DNA of 64,000 nt from NCBI GenBank assembly GCA_963750935.1, contig CAVVSR010000013.1, positions 558,001 through 622,000 of the forward strand, written 5' to 3'. The position numbers were made by a program, and so were the translations under genes. The DNA is from JACCXG01 sp963750935. Lineage in GTDB: Bacteria; Acidobacteriota; Vicinamibacteria; Vicinamibacterales; 2-12-FULL-66-21. Shown one piece after another: positions 17,779-27,443 of this stretch. The notes below the pieces were generated by a model. That model worked only from the letters and a program-made list of their open reading frames with translations, was not told the DNA's origin and searched no databases. Position 1 is the first letter of the stretch; every line of letters begins with the position of its first letter.

Positions 17779-20700
17779 GTGCACAGGAAGATTTTTGCGA
17801 TCGTTTTCGCCACAGCCTTGCTGGTGGCAGGACCGACTCCGCCGGCAGCAGCACAGGGCAGTCCCACCGGGACGCTCGCGGGCACCATCAGCGATCCGAG
17901 CGGTGGAGTCCTCCCAGGCGTCACGGTCACTGCCAAGAATGCACAAACAGGTCTCACCCAGCAGACCGTCAGCAGCGGCGATGGCGACTGGCGCATCCCC
18001 GGGCTGTCGCTCGGGCCATACGAGGTGGCGTTTGAGCTCGAGGGGTTCAAGAAGCTTATCCGCGGCGGCATTCACGTCGAGGCCGCGACAATCCACACCG
18101 TGCGGGTCACCCTCGAGGTCGGCGGACTGAGCGAGACAGTCCAGGTGGTCTCTGATGCCGGGCTCCTCGCGGTCACCACAGCCGCGACCTCGCGCAGCCT
18201 GACCGCCGCCGAACTTCAGGCCATACCGACATCGACTGGAAGCTTCACGCACCTCCTGTCGTCGGAGGCCGGGGTCAGCGCCGACCTTCCGCCGGTGCTG
18301 ACCAACGGGACGGGAAATATTTCACCATCGGTCAACGGCACGCGGACGACGAGCACGAGCCTGTTCTTCAACGGCGTGGACGCGACCAATCTGACCTCGA
18401 ACGAAGGCGCGATGAGCGACAACATCGCGCCCGCGCCGGACATGCTGCAGGAAGTGAAACTGCAGACGAGCATGTATGACGCGTCGACCGGGCGCTCGGG
18501 TGGCGGCAACTTCCAGCTCGTGACCCGCAGCGGCGGCAACGACTTCCGCGGGACAGCGATGTTCAACCTGCAGCACGAGGGGATGAACTCGAACGACTTC
18601 TTCTACAAGAAGGACGGCATCGACAAGCCGAAGGCGCGCCGGAACGAGGGGGGCTTCACGGTCGGCGGTCCCATCCGCCGCAGCCGCGCGTTCTTCTTTG
18701 GCGGTTATCAGCGGACCCAGGCGGAGACCGGGTTCGTGCCGACAGCGAGCAGCATCAGTGTGATGCCTCAAGCGTTGCAGCTCATTCAAGGCGCCAGGAC
18801 GAAGGACAACGTCTGGGCGGCGTTCTCGCAGCTGAATCCATCGATCCAGACGTCGATCCCGAAAGCGCAATGCTCCGGCCCCGGCGACACCGCCTGCATT
18901 TCGGACACGGCCATCGCGCTGCTGAATCTCCGGAACCCTGTCACCGGCGACTTCGTCATCCCGGCGCCACGCACCGGGGGAACGGTGATCGGCAACGACA
19001 TCACGGCGGGCACGATGGTTGGCGGCAACCCCTTCGTCCGCCAGCGCAATGTCGTCCCGGCGGAATTCACGCAGGATCAGTACACGGCGAAGATCGACGG
19101 GCAGATCACCACGAACAACCGGCTGAACGGGACGGTGTTCTACGCGAAGTTTCCCGGGCTGGATCCATTCCCGGATCCCTCGAGCATGGTTTCACCGTTC
19201 ACGCTGAAGCGCGACGATGAGAACGCCACGGTCGCCATCGCCGACACCCATGTGTTCGGAAACAACAAGGTCAACGAGCTCCGCGGCGGCATGTTCTACC
19301 TCAATAACACCCGCCAGCTGGACGACCCCTTTCTCGAGCTGACCAACCAGGCAATCGGGGTGAACAACCCGGCCACGTTCTTCGATGCCAGCAACGCGAC
19401 GCTGCGCCTCGGCCACTACATCGGCCGGCCCGACGGAACGATGTCACGCTTCTCGTTCGGCGGCCCGAACGACAGCTTCAACCGCCGCGAGCAGCGGACG
19501 TTTACGATCGGCAACACGCTCACCTGGACCACCACATCGCACGCGTTGCGCATGGGCGGCGAGTTCCGCCGCAACGAGTTCAACACGAACCTGCCGGAAG
19601 AGCAGGCGACCGAGTTCGAGAAGTTCGACAACTTCACGCAGCTGCTCCGCGGCGTGGGGACCGAGGGCGACACGCAGTTCGGGATCACGGACAAGGAGTT
19701 CCGCTTCAACGATTTCAACCTGTTCCTCGCCGACGACTGGAGGATTGGCAGATCGCTGACGCTGAATGCCGGACTCCGCTACGAGTTCTTCGGTCTGCCC
19801 GAGGAGATCAACGGCCGCATCGGCAACGTGGACTTCGACGCGATCACCGATACAGAGAACCCGGTCGCCGCGTTCATCGTACCGAAGAACGTGCAGAACA
19901 CCGGATTCGCGGCCATTGACTCCGCGATCGCCACGTCGCGCAGGGCCGACAACAATCACACCCTCAATGGTCAGGACTGGAACAACGTCGCGCCGCGTCT
20001 GGGGTTCGCGTGGACACCCGGCGAGTCCGGCAAGACGGTGGTCCGGGGCGGGTATGGGATCTTCTACGATCGCCCGTCGGCGGCCTTCATCAATACGGTG
20101 TTCAGCAACTACCCATTCCTGCGTGAGCAGGAAGTGACGTTCCCGGCCGCCGCCGTTCCGCTGAATGGTGCCTGGTCGCAGCAGGATCCGACGTTCCCGT
20201 TCAATCAATACCTGCCGAACCGGATCGTGCGCACGAGCGGCCCGACGGGCACGTATCAGATTCGCGATGGCACGAACGTGACCCGGGGCGCCGATGGCAC
20301 GCTCAACCCGGTCGATCCCGCCACCGGTCTGCCGACGCGGGGCAACATCGCCGAAACGTTCGAGTTCCGCGCGATCGATCGCAATCTCGTCACGCCCTAC
20401 ATCCAGCAGTACAACTTCGGCGTGCAGCGGGAGTTCGCGAAGAACCTGATGCTGGAGGTCCGCTACGTCGGCAGCAAGGGAACCGACCTGCTGGAAGCCA
20501 CGGCTTTCAATCAGGGCTACGACCTGAACGCGGCCGATACACCCGACCACATTTTCGAGCGCTTCAACCGGGCGTATGTCGCCGCGATGAGTCCCAACGG
20601 TGCGCTGAACGAGGGGTCCACCGCGCGAGCGCGGGGCGTTGGACGGGCGTTTGGCTTCCCGAACACGAGCCTCGGGGGTATGGTGGATTACAACCTCGCC

Positions 20701-21591
20701 AACGCCAACGGTGCCCTCATCGGCTTCGAAGCGCGCACGCCGGTTCTCGGCTTCAACGTTCCCGAAGCCGTGGTGCTGAGGAACACCGGTCGCTCGCTCT
20801 ATAACTCGGTCCAGTTCAATCTGGCGAAGCGAATGTCCGATGGCATTCAGTTCAACGTCGCGTACACCTATTCACGCTCGAGAGATACGAGCTCTGCCGA
20901 TCCCGGGAGCACCGCCGGCGGCGGCAAGCCCGACGTCCCGAACACGGGCTTTGTCGTTCAGGGGGATCAGCGCAATCTCGACGCGAATTACGCGCTGTCG
21001 GACTTCGACCGTCCGCATCGATTCAGCGGCAGCTTCGTGTGGGAGATGCCGGGCCAGGGGCTGCTGCACGGCTTCCGCCTCTCGGGCTTCGTGCAGCTGC
21101 AGTCCGGCCTGCCCTACTCGATCTATGCGGCCGAGCCCGAACTGGGCAACGTTTCACAGTACGGCGATCTCATTCGAGGTTCCGGCGGTATCTATCGCCT
21201 CGGCTTCGGACGACCAAGCCTGTGTGGCTCGATCGACGCGCTCCGCGAGCACGGTGACGACCCGACAGAAGCGGCGTTCAACAAGAGCGTGCTCTGCTCC
21301 CCGACGACGGCGCAAGGCGGATATCCCGACAATCTGGGATTTGGCAACCTCGGGCGCAACCTCCTTCGCGGCTTCTGGCAGCGCCGCGTGGATCTGAGCC
21401 TCGCCAAGGCGTTTTCGTTCGGTGTGGCGAGGAACTTCGAGGTGAGATGGGACGTGTTCAACGTCTTCAACACCGTCAATTACGCGCTGCCCAACAACGT
21501 CATCGGAGGCGCGACGACCGACTTCGGCAAGATCACGGACTCGGTTGGCGGTCCACGCGTGATGCAGGTCGGCGCGCGTCTGAGGTTCTAA
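17779..21591 (+). CDS. TonB-dependent receptor, carboxypeptidase-regulatory type, probably phosphate-regulated
   Basis: 1270 aa from GTG 17779, preceded by GAGGGAGAG. Signal peptide with TALLVAGPTPPAAAQ, regulatory-like domain (GTLAGTISDPSGGVLPGVTVTAKN ... GDWRIPGLSLGPYEV), plug (LFFNGVDATNLTSN, GRSGGGNFQLVTRSGGNDFRGTAMF), and a long barrel ending GGPRVMQVGARLRF. Intact in one frame. It sits between PiT/DUF47 and pstSCA and has a putative PHO box, so I infer import of a phosphorus-containing ligand under starvation; the ligand itself cannot be read from the sequence. Confidence 0.85.
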   Translation: MHRKIFAIVFATALLVAGPTPPAAAQGSPTGTLAGTISDPSGGVLPGVTVTAKNAQTGLTQQTVSSGDGDWRIPGLSLGPYEVAFELEGFKKLIRGGIHVEAATIHTVRVTLEVGGLSETVQVVSDAGLLAVTTAATSRSLTAAELQAIPTSTGSFTHLLSSEAGVSADLPPVLTNGTGNISPSVNGTRTTSTSLFFNGVDATNLTSNEGAMSDNIAPAPDMLQEVKLQTSMYDASTGRSGGGNFQLVTRSGGNDFRGTAMFNLQHEGMNSNDFFYKKDGIDKPKARRNEGGFTVGGPIRRSRAFFFGGYQRTQAETGFVPTASSISVMPQALQLIQGARTKDNVWAAFSQLNPSIQTSIPKAQCSGPGDTACISDTAIALLNLRNPVTGDFVIPAPRTGGTVIGNDITAGTMVGGNPFVRQRNVVPAEFTQDQYTAKIDGQITTNNRLNGTVFYAKFPGLDPFPDPSSMVSPFTLKRDDENATVAIADTHVFGNNKVNELRGGMFYLNNTRQLDDPFLELTNQAIGVNNPATFFDASNATLRLGHYIGRPDGTMSRFSFGGPNDSFNRREQRTFTIGNTLTWTTTSHALRMGGEFRRNEFNTNLPEEQATEFEKFDNFTQLLRGVGTEGDTQFGITDKEFRFNDFNLFLADDWRIGRSLTLNAGLRYEFFGLPEEINGRIGNVDFDAITDTENPVAAFIVPKNVQNTGFAAIDSAIATSRRADNNHTLNGQDWNNVAPRLGFAWTPGESGKTVVRGGYGIFYDRPSAAFINTVFSNYPFLREQEVTFPAAAVPLNGAWSQQDPTFPFNQYLPNRIVRTSGPTGTYQIRDGTNVTRGADGTLNPVDPATGLPTRGNIAETFEFRAIDRNLVTPYIQQYNFGVQREFAKNLMLEVRYVGSKGTDLLEATAFNQGYDLNAADTPDHIFERFNRAYVAAMSPNGALNEGSTARARGVGRAFGFPNTSLGGMVDYNLANANGALIGFEARTPVLGFNVPEAVVLRNTGRSLYNSVQFNLAKRMSDGIQFNVAYTYSRSRDTSSADPGSTAGGGKPDVPNTGFVVQGDQRNLDANYALSDFDRPHRFSGSFVWEMPGQGLLHGFRLSGFVQLQSGLPYSIYAAEPELGNVSQYGDLIRGSGGIYRLGFGRPSLCGSIDALREHGDDPTEAAFNKSVLCSPTTAQGGYPDNLGFGNLGRNLLRGFWQRRVDLSLAKAFSFGVARNFEVRWDVFNVFNTVNYALPNNVIGGATTDFGKITDSVGGPRVMQVGARLRF

Positions 21592-21691
21592 AGAACTGTC
21601 GGCTTCTGTTCTGGGGCGTGATGCCACAGGTTCGGACAGCGGATGGTGGCTTGGTTGGTATGCAGCCAGGCCACCCGGTCACCTGGCACGA

Positions 21692-21720
21692 ATTAACGGC
21701 CGTGTAACAGTCAGTGTGAC
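21692..21720 (+). promoter_or_regulatory. Putative PHO box upstream of porin-pstSCA
   Basis: Three 11-bp-spaced units: ATTAACG-gccg-TGTAACA-gtca-GTGTGAC. Closest to the PhoB consensus in the window. It lies 37 bp before the porin ORF and could drive porin, pstS, pstC and pstA together. Confidence 0.6.
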
Positions 21721-21756
21721 GCACACGAAATATCGGCTCAATAGGCTCGGTGACTC

Positions 21757-22869
21757 ATGTCTCGTTGTCCTCGCTCCTCGTGGCCAGTCGTGGTGTTTCT
21801 CATCGCCGTCGCTTCCCGTGCAAGTGCCCAGGTGACACCGGCCTCCGGCTCCGCGCCACCCGACGATACGCCGTTGATCAGGGTCGGCGCCACGCTCTTC
21901 ATGGATTACACCGTCACGCCGGAACCCAAGGGCACGGACGTGGACGGCAACGAGTTCACGCCGAACGCCTTCAATATCGGACGCGCCTACCTCAACGTGA
22001 CGGGCAACATCTCCCACCTCGTCGCGTTCCGCGTCACGCCCGACATCACCCGGGAGACTGGCACCGGGCAGCACGCTCAACGGCAGCCTCACCTACCGGC
22101 TCAAGTACGCGTACGCGCAGTTCAACCTCGACGACTGGATGCAGCCGCGGATCGTTCGCGCGCTTCGGCATGCAGCAGACGCCGTGGATCGACTTCATCG
22201 ACAGCGTCTACCGTTACCGCTTCCAGGGCCCGACCATGGAGGACCGCGAGGGCATCCTGTCCTCGTCCGACGTCGGCGCCACGTTCCGCTACGTGTTCGG
22301 CGGCAACTACGGCGACGTCCACGGCGGCTTCTACAACGGCGACAACTACAACCGGGTCGAGGCCAACGATCAGAAGGCCTTCATGGTCCGCGGCACGGTC
22401 AGGCCGGTCCCGGGGAACTGCGATGCTGCGCGGCCTCCGCGTGACCGGGTTCTACGACCATGACGCCTACGTCAAGGACGCCGAACGCCGCCGGGCCATC
22501 GTCGGGGTGACCTACGAGCATCCTTACTTCCACGCCGGCGTCAACTATCTCTCGACCGCCGACCAGACCCGGGCGATCACGCCCAAACTCGACGGCGACG
22601 GCTTCTCGATCTGGGCGACGCCGAAGACCCCGAAAGGGTACGGCTGGGAAGTCCTGCTGCGGTTCGACCACCTGTCGCAGGAGCAGGAGACGTCAACGGC
22701 CACGGGCAAACGCGATCGCGCCATCGCCGGCATCGCCTACTGGTTCCCGCGTCAGGGCGCGGTGTCGGCGGCCATCCTGCTCGACTTCGAGACCGTCGAC
22801 AACCAGGACTTCACGCCGGTGCGGGCCGACGAGCGGCGCTGGGCGATCCACACGCTCATCAACTTTTGA
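21757..22869 (+). pseudogene. Putative phosphate-selective-type porin, several frameshifts
   Basis: Signal peptide WPVVVFLIAVASRASAQ, then PLIRVGATLFMDYTVTPEPKGTDVDGNEFTPNAFNIGRAYLNVTG, like an outer-membrane porin of the OprP/O or DUF3373-like sort. The barrel is then spread over three frames: STLNGSLTYRLKYAYAQFNLDDWM (second frame), ARFGMQQTPWIDFIDSVYRYRFQG to FMVRGTVRPVPG (third), and LRVTGFYDHDAYVKDAERR to AIHTLINF back in the first. At least three indels are needed. Located just before pstS, where a phosphate porin makes sense. Real decay or poor sequence quality; I cannot tell. Confidence 0.7.
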
Positions 22870-22871
22870 GG

Positions 22872-22915
22872 TGCTTGGTGCTGATGCGTGCTCGGTGCTC
22901 GTGATTGGTGCTGAA
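22872..22915. repeat. Short GGTGCTT-type heptad repeat before pstS
   Basis: Units such as GGTGCTT, GGTGCTG, CGTGCTC, GGTGCTC in roughly 7-nt steps between porin stop and pstS start; one orientation only. Confidence 0.45.
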
Positions 22916-22942
22916 TTCCACGTTTTGAGGAGTGACACTGCA

Positions 22943-24017
22943 ATGAGATTGATTCGTTCCGCCGTCCTGCCTCTTGCGATCGTGCTGGCGGCTGCGGCGT
23001 GCTCGGGCGGTGAGAAGCCGGTCAATCCCACCGGCGGGAGCATCGACAGCCGGTGGTGATGGCGCCCAGATCAACGGCGCCGGCGCGACGTTCCCGAATC
23101 CGATTTATTCGCGGTGGTTCTCCGAGTACAACAAGCTTCACGGCAACGTCCGCATCAACTATCAATCGCTCGGCTCGGGCGCCGGAATCCGCCAGTTGAC
23201 GAGCAAGACGGTCTTCTTTGGCGCCACCGATCAGCCGATGAAGGACGACCAGCTGCAGGCGGCGCCCGGAAAGATCCTCCACTTCCCCACCGTCCTCGGC
23301 GCGGTCGTCCCGGTCTACAACCTGCCCGAGGTGTCCGAGACACTGAAGTTCACCGGCCCGCTCCTCGCCGATATCGTCCTCGGCAAGGTCACGAAGTGGA
23401 ATGATCCGGCGCTCGCCAAGCTCAATCCCGGCGTCAAGCTGCCGGCAAGCGACATCACGTTCGTCCATCGATCCGACGGGTCCGGGACGACATTCGTGTG
23501 GACGGACTATCTGTCGAAAGTCTCGCCCGAGTTCAAACAGAAGGTCGGAGCGGACGCGTCCGTGAAGTGGCCGGTCGGCGTCGGCGGCAAGGGGAATGAG
23601 GGCGTGACTGGCATGGTTCGCCAGACACCCGGTTCGCTTGGATACATCGAGCTGGTGTACGCGCTGCAGAACAAGGTTCCCGTGGGCGCGGTGCAGAACA
23701 GCACCGGCGCGTTCGTGTCGCCCTCGGTGGATTCCGTGACGGCTGCGGCTGCCGGCGCCGTCGCGAACATGCCGCCGGACTTCCGGGTGTCGATTACGAA
23801 TGCGCCGGGAGCCGACGCCTATCCGATCGCGTCGTTCACCTGGATCCTGCTGTACGAGAATCCGGACGACAAGGCTCAGGGACGGATGATGAAAGAGTTC
23901 ATGCGCTGGGCCCTGACCGACGGACAGAAATACGCCCCGGAGCTCGGCTACGCGCGGCTGCCGCAGCCGGTCGTCGACATGGAGCTGAAAGCGGTCGAGC
24001 AGTTGAAGGTGCAATAG
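22943..24017 (+). CDS. pstS: Phosphate-binding lipoprotein PstS (frameshift in leader)
   Basis: Starts MRLIRSAVLPLAIVLAAAACSGG, a lipoprotein signal with lipobox ending in Cys. The mature protein continues in another frame from about 23045: GAQINGAGATFPNPIYSRWFSEYN, GSGAGIRQLTSKTVFFGATDQPM, HRSDGSGTTFVWTDYLS, TPGSLGYIELVYALQN. These are the phosphate-contacting motifs of PstS (AGATFP, GSGAG, GATD, RSDGSGT). One base change near GSID/AGGDG rejoins the parts to about 355 aa. First gene of pstS-pstC-pstA; 3 bp to pstC. Confidence 0.9.
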
Positions 24018-24020
24018 GTC

Positions 24021-24974
24021 GTGCGACGTCCGCTGAACATCCGCCCCGACGAGGTGCTGTTTCGCGCCGGCACCGGCGCGTTCGGGGTGTTGCTGATCCT
24101 CATCGTGGTCGGCATCTTCGCCATCTTGACGGTCGAGTCATGGCTGTCGATCCGGCAATTCGGCTGGCAGTTCTGGCAGACCGTCATCTGGGATCCGGTG
24201 GCGGGCGACTTCGGCGCCAGGTCGTTCATCTGGGGAACGCTCTACTCCTCCATCCTGGCGCTGCTCATTTCGACCCCCATCGCCCTGGGCATCGCCATCT
24301 ACATCTCGGAGCTCTCGCCCGACCGACTGCGCCGGCCGCTCGTGTTCCTCACGGAGCTGCTGGCGGCGATTCCCTCAATCGTCTACGGACTCTGGGGCAT
24401 CTTCGTGCTCGTCCCGTTCGTCCGCCAGCTCCAGGTCGCGACGCCGGACTGGATGCGGAGCATTCCGCTCTTCAGCGGCCCGCCCCTCGGCGTCGGCATG
24501 CTCTCCGCCGCGTTGATCCTGTCGATCATGGTGATTCCCTTCAGCTCCTCGGTGGCCCGCGAAGTCCTGAAGTCCGTGCCGCAGGCGCAGCGTGAGGGCG
24601 CCTACGCGCTTGGCGCGACCCGTTGGGAAGCGATCCGCATGGCGCTCTTCTACGCCCGGACCGGAATCATCGGCGCGGTCATGCTCGGCTTCGGCCGCGC
24701 CCTCGGCGAGACGATGGCGGTGACGATGGTGATCGGGAACAATCCGCAGGTGTCGCTGTCGCTGTACGCGCCGCAGTACACGATGGCGGCGGTCCTGGCC
24801 AACGAGTTCGCGGAGGCGACCGGCGATCTCCACCTGCACGCCCTCGTGGAAATCGGGCTCGTCCTGTTCGTCATCACGCTGATCATCAACGCGATGTCCC
24901 GGATGTTGATCTGGTCGATGGGACGGCAGCGGCGGCCGACGCCGCTCCGCGCCGCGAGGAAGGCCGCCGCATGA
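24021..24974 (+). CDS. pstC: Phosphate ABC transporter permease PstC
   Basis: 317 aa from GTG 24021, six membrane segments, with the inner-membrane-component loop EVLKSVPQAQREGAYALGATRWEAIRMALF and GRALGETMAVTMVIGN. Pairs with PstA; ATPase PstB is 17 kb away at 42075. Overlaps pstA by 4 bp (ATGA). Confidence 0.93.
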   Translation: MRRPLNIRPDEVLFRAGTGAFGVLLILIVVGIFAILTVESWLSIRQFGWQFWQTVIWDPVAGDFGARSFIWGTLYSSILALLISTPIALGIAIYISELSPDRLRRPLVFLTELLAAIPSIVYGLWGIFVLVPFVRQLQVATPDWMRSIPLFSGPPLGVGMLSAALILSIMVIPFSSSVAREVLKSVPQAQREGAYALGATRWEAIRMALFYARTGIIGAVMLGFGRALGETMAVTMVIGNNPQVSLSLYAPQYTMAAVLANEFAEATGDLHLHALVEIGLVLFVITLIINAMSRMLIWSMGRQRRPTPLRAARKAAA

Positions 24975-25822
24975 CGCGCGATTTCCGCCGACGGATGCTG
25001 TCGCACGTGATCATTACGCTCTGCGGCGCCGCGGTGCTCGTCGCGCTGGTACCGCTCGCCCTCGTGCTCTTCTACGTCGTGAGCCAGGGCATTACGTCGC
25101 TGAGCTTCTCGTTCTTCACGGAGATGCCCAAGCCGGTCGGCGAGGTCGGCGGCGGCATGGCCAACGCGATCGTCGGCTCGCTCATCGTCACCAGCCTCGG
25201 CGCGCTGATGGCCGTCCCGATCGGGATCATGAGCGGTATCTACGCCGCCGAGTACGCGGGCACGCAGCTCGCCAACGCCATCCGATTCGCCGCCGACACG
25301 TTGAACGGCGTGCCGTCGATTGTCATCGGCGTGTTCGTCTACAGCCTGGCCGTCCTGCCGCTTGGCCGCTTCTCGGCGCTCGCGGGCGGTCTGGCGCTCG
25401 GCATCATGATGATCCCGCTGATCATGCGCACGACCGAGGAGCTGCTCCGCCTGGTGCCGTCGTCGCTGCGCGAGGGGGCGCTGGCGCTCGGCGCCACGCG
25501 CGCGCGCGCCGTCTTCACGGTCGTCGTCCCGGCGGCGCTGCCGGGTATTCTCACCGGCATCCTGCTGGCGCTGGCCCGCATCGCCGGCGAGACCGCCCCG
25601 CTGCTCTTTACCGCGCTCAACAGCCAGTTCTGGTCGACCGACGTCGGTCAGCCGATTGCCACGCTCACCGTGCAGGTGTTCGCCTACGCCATCTCGCCCT
25701 ACGAAGACTGGCATCGTCAGGCGTGGGCCGGCGCGCTCGTCCTCGTCTCGCTGGTGCTGCTGTGCTCGCTGCTGGCGCGCGTGGCGACGGCGCGGATGGA
25801 GAGACTGCAGCGGGGCGGCTAG
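24971..25822 (+). CDS. pstA: Phosphate ABC transporter permease PstA
   Basis: 283 aa. Membrane segments plus the permease motif RLVPSSLREGALALGATRARAVFTVVVPAALPGILTGI and ARIAGETAPLLFTALNSQFW, diagnostic for PstA. Start ATG 24971 chosen for the 4-bp overlap with pstC; the longer frame upstream is not conserved. Confidence 0.93.
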   Translation: MTRDFRRRMLSHVIITLCGAAVLVALVPLALVLFYVVSQGITSLSFSFFTEMPKPVGEVGGGMANAIVGSLIVTSLGALMAVPIGIMSGIYAAEYAGTQLANAIRFAADTLNGVPSIVIGVFVYSLAVLPLGRFSALAGGLALGIMMIPLIMRTTEELLRLVPSSLREGALALGATRARAVFTVVVPAALPGILTGILLALARIAGETAPLLFTALNSQFWSTDVGQPIATLTVQVFAYAISPYEDWHRQAWAGALVLVSLVLLCSLLARVATARMERLQRGG

Positions 25823-26241
25823 GTTCGCTTCTCTACGTGCTGCCGGGCGAGGTGCTCGCGGTCGATCAAGTTGGCGACCCGGTCCCGGATGTCGTCGCGA
25901 ATGCGTGAGACGACGTCCGGCGGCTGGCCTTTCGGATCCGGCAGCGGCCAGTCCTCGAGGCGAAGCCCTGGCACGTACGGGCACGCATCGCCGCAGCCCA
26001 TCGTGATCAGCAGGGTGGCCTCGCGCGCGAGCGTGTCGGTGAGCTTTTGCGGCGTCGCCCCGGCCAGGTCGATCCCGACCTCGCGCATCGCCGCCACGAC
26101 CTCGGGATGAACGTGGTGACCGGGCGCCGTGCCCGCCGAGACGGCGCGCGCCGCGGCGGGATCGGCGAGGGCGTTGAAGAACGCGGCGGCCATCTGCGAG
26201 CGACCCGCGTTGTGCACGCATGCGAACAGGTAGGTCTTCAT
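25819..26241 (-). CDS. arsC: Arsenate reductase / low-molecular-weight phosphatase family (ArsC-like)
   Basis: 140 aa from ATG 26241 (MKTYLFACVHNAGRSQMAAAF). The C-x5-R-S loop (CVHNAGRS), TMGCGDACPYVPG and LPDPKGQPPDVV are those of ArsC enzymes of the LMW-PTP class. Likely reduces arsenate entering through Pst, though a protein or small-molecule phosphatase role is possible. Convergent with pstA (4-bp overlap) and divergent from the orphan regulator, sharing a region with a PHO-box-like motif. Confidence 0.8.
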   Translation of the reverse strand: MKTYLFACVHNAGRSQMAAAFFNALADPAAARAVSAGTAPGHHVHPEVVAAMREVGIDLAGATPQKLTDTLAREATLLITMGCGDACPYVPGLRLEDWPLPDPKGQPPDVVSRIRDDIRDRVANLIDREHLARQHVEKRT

Positions 26242-26295
26242 GAGCTCCGATCCATCTTCGCACCGACGCCCGCGCCCGAGCTCGGCTGTAGCGAG

Positions 26296-26324
26296 CGTAA
26301 CGCACAATTAACGCCCGCGTCACT
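26296..26324 (+). promoter_or_regulatory. Putative PHO box upstream of orphan PhoB-type regulator / arsC
   Basis: CGTAACG-caca-ATTAACG-cccg-CGTCACT, three units with exact 11-bp period, about 35-60 bp before the 26358 start and about 55-80 bp before arsC on the other strand. Confidence 0.55.
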
Positions 26325-26357
26325 GCATGGAAATCTGTCGTCCATACGCTGTTCGCC

Positions 26358-27113
26358 ATGGAGACACTGGGTGACGGAATGGATCGCGCGGCGACGGGCT
26401 CGGCGCAGACGCAACCCGCGATGAGCAAGTTCACGCGGGTGCTCGTCGTCGAGGACGAGCAGGACATCGCCGCCCTGATCAAGCACACCCTCGAACGGTC
26501 GGGGGAAATGCAGGCGTCGATCGTGGGCAGCGGTGACGCGGCGCTGCGGGCGATCGCCGAGCGCCAGCCGGACGTGGTGATTCTCGACCTGAACCTGCCG
26601 GTGCTGAGCGGCACCGAGGTGTGCCGCATCCTGCGCTCGCGGCCGGCGACGGCGAACCTGCCGATCATCATGCTCACCGCGCGGACGTCGGAGTCGGACC
26701 GCGTGGCGGGACTCGACCTCGGCGCCGACGATTACGTGACCAAGCCGTTCAGCCTGCGCGAGCTCGGCGCGCGCGTGCGGGCGGTGCTCCGCCGGCGCCA
26801 GCAGAGCGCGGCACCGGCCGCGGCCGTCTACCGCGGCGCCCGCCTGCTCGCGGACTTCGACGCCGTGGCGGTCTCGGTGGACGGCGCACCCGTGAAGCTG
26901 ACGCGGCGCGAGTTCGAGCTGCTGCGGTTCCTGGTCGAGAACAAGAACCGCGTGCTGTCGCGCGATCGCCTGCTCGAGCGCGTGTGGGGGTACGACCGCT
27001 TCATCGAGACCCGCTCGGTCGACGTCCACGTCGGCCGGCTGCGCGCCAAGCTCGGCGTCGTCGGCTCGCAGATCGAGACCGTCGTCGGCCTGGGCTACCG
27101 CTTCGTCGACTAG
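26358..27113 (+). CDS. Second PhoB/OmpR-type response regulator (no adjacent kinase)
   Basis: 251 aa; the conserved part starts at MSKFTRVLVVEDEQDIAALI (internal ATG, residue 22). Receiver with VVILDLNLPVLSGTEVC and GADDYVTKPFSLRELGARV; winged helix with LTRREFELLRFLVENKNRVLSRDRLLERVWGYDRFIETRSVDVHVGRLRAKLG. Close paralogue of the 13453 PhoB. No histidine kinase gene adjoins it, and the following gene is a sulfotransferase, so it may be driven by the distant PhoR or by an unlinked kinase. Confidence 0.85.
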   Translation: METLGDGMDRAATGSAQTQPAMSKFTRVLVVEDEQDIAALIKHTLERSGEMQASIVGSGDAALRAIAERQPDVVILDLNLPVLSGTEVCRILRSRPATANLPIIMLTARTSESDRVAGLDLGADDYVTKPFSLRELGARVRAVLRRRQQSAAPAAAVYRGARLLADFDAVAVSVDGAPVKLTRREFELLRFLVENKNRVLSRDRLLERVWGYDRFIETRSVDVHVGRLRAKLGVVGSQIETVVGLGYRFVD

Positions 27114-27191
27114 CGACTCGCGGAAGTCAAAAGTACAAAGTCAGAAGTCAAAAGAGACGTTTGGACTTTTAACTTCTGACTTCTGACTTCC
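27113..27191. repeat. AAGTCAA heptad hairpin, copy A
   Basis: Starts with GCGACTCGCGGAAGTCAAAA directly after the regulator stop; left arm AAGTCAA/AAGTCAG units, right arm CTTTTAACTTCTGACTTCTGACTTCC. A second copy with the same leading sequence is at 29120-29211, in the same orientation. Confidence 0.85.
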
Positions 27192-27443
27192 GATTTTCCA
27201 CCCTAGTCACGCACGTTCGCCAAAAGAGGCAATCGGACTCCCACGCCGAGTGAACAGCGGTGTGACGACGGCACATCAGTCGCAACGGCGAAGACTTCGC
27301 CGTTACGTCATCTTGACAGGCCGGCGAGATCCCGGCGGCATCGTCGCAAACGACGCCGCCGGGAGATTTTTCAGAATCGTGACCTGTGTGACGCGAGGTT
27401 CGGCTGGGCTGTTGCACCACGTCCGACGCGGGGTGCACGCTTC

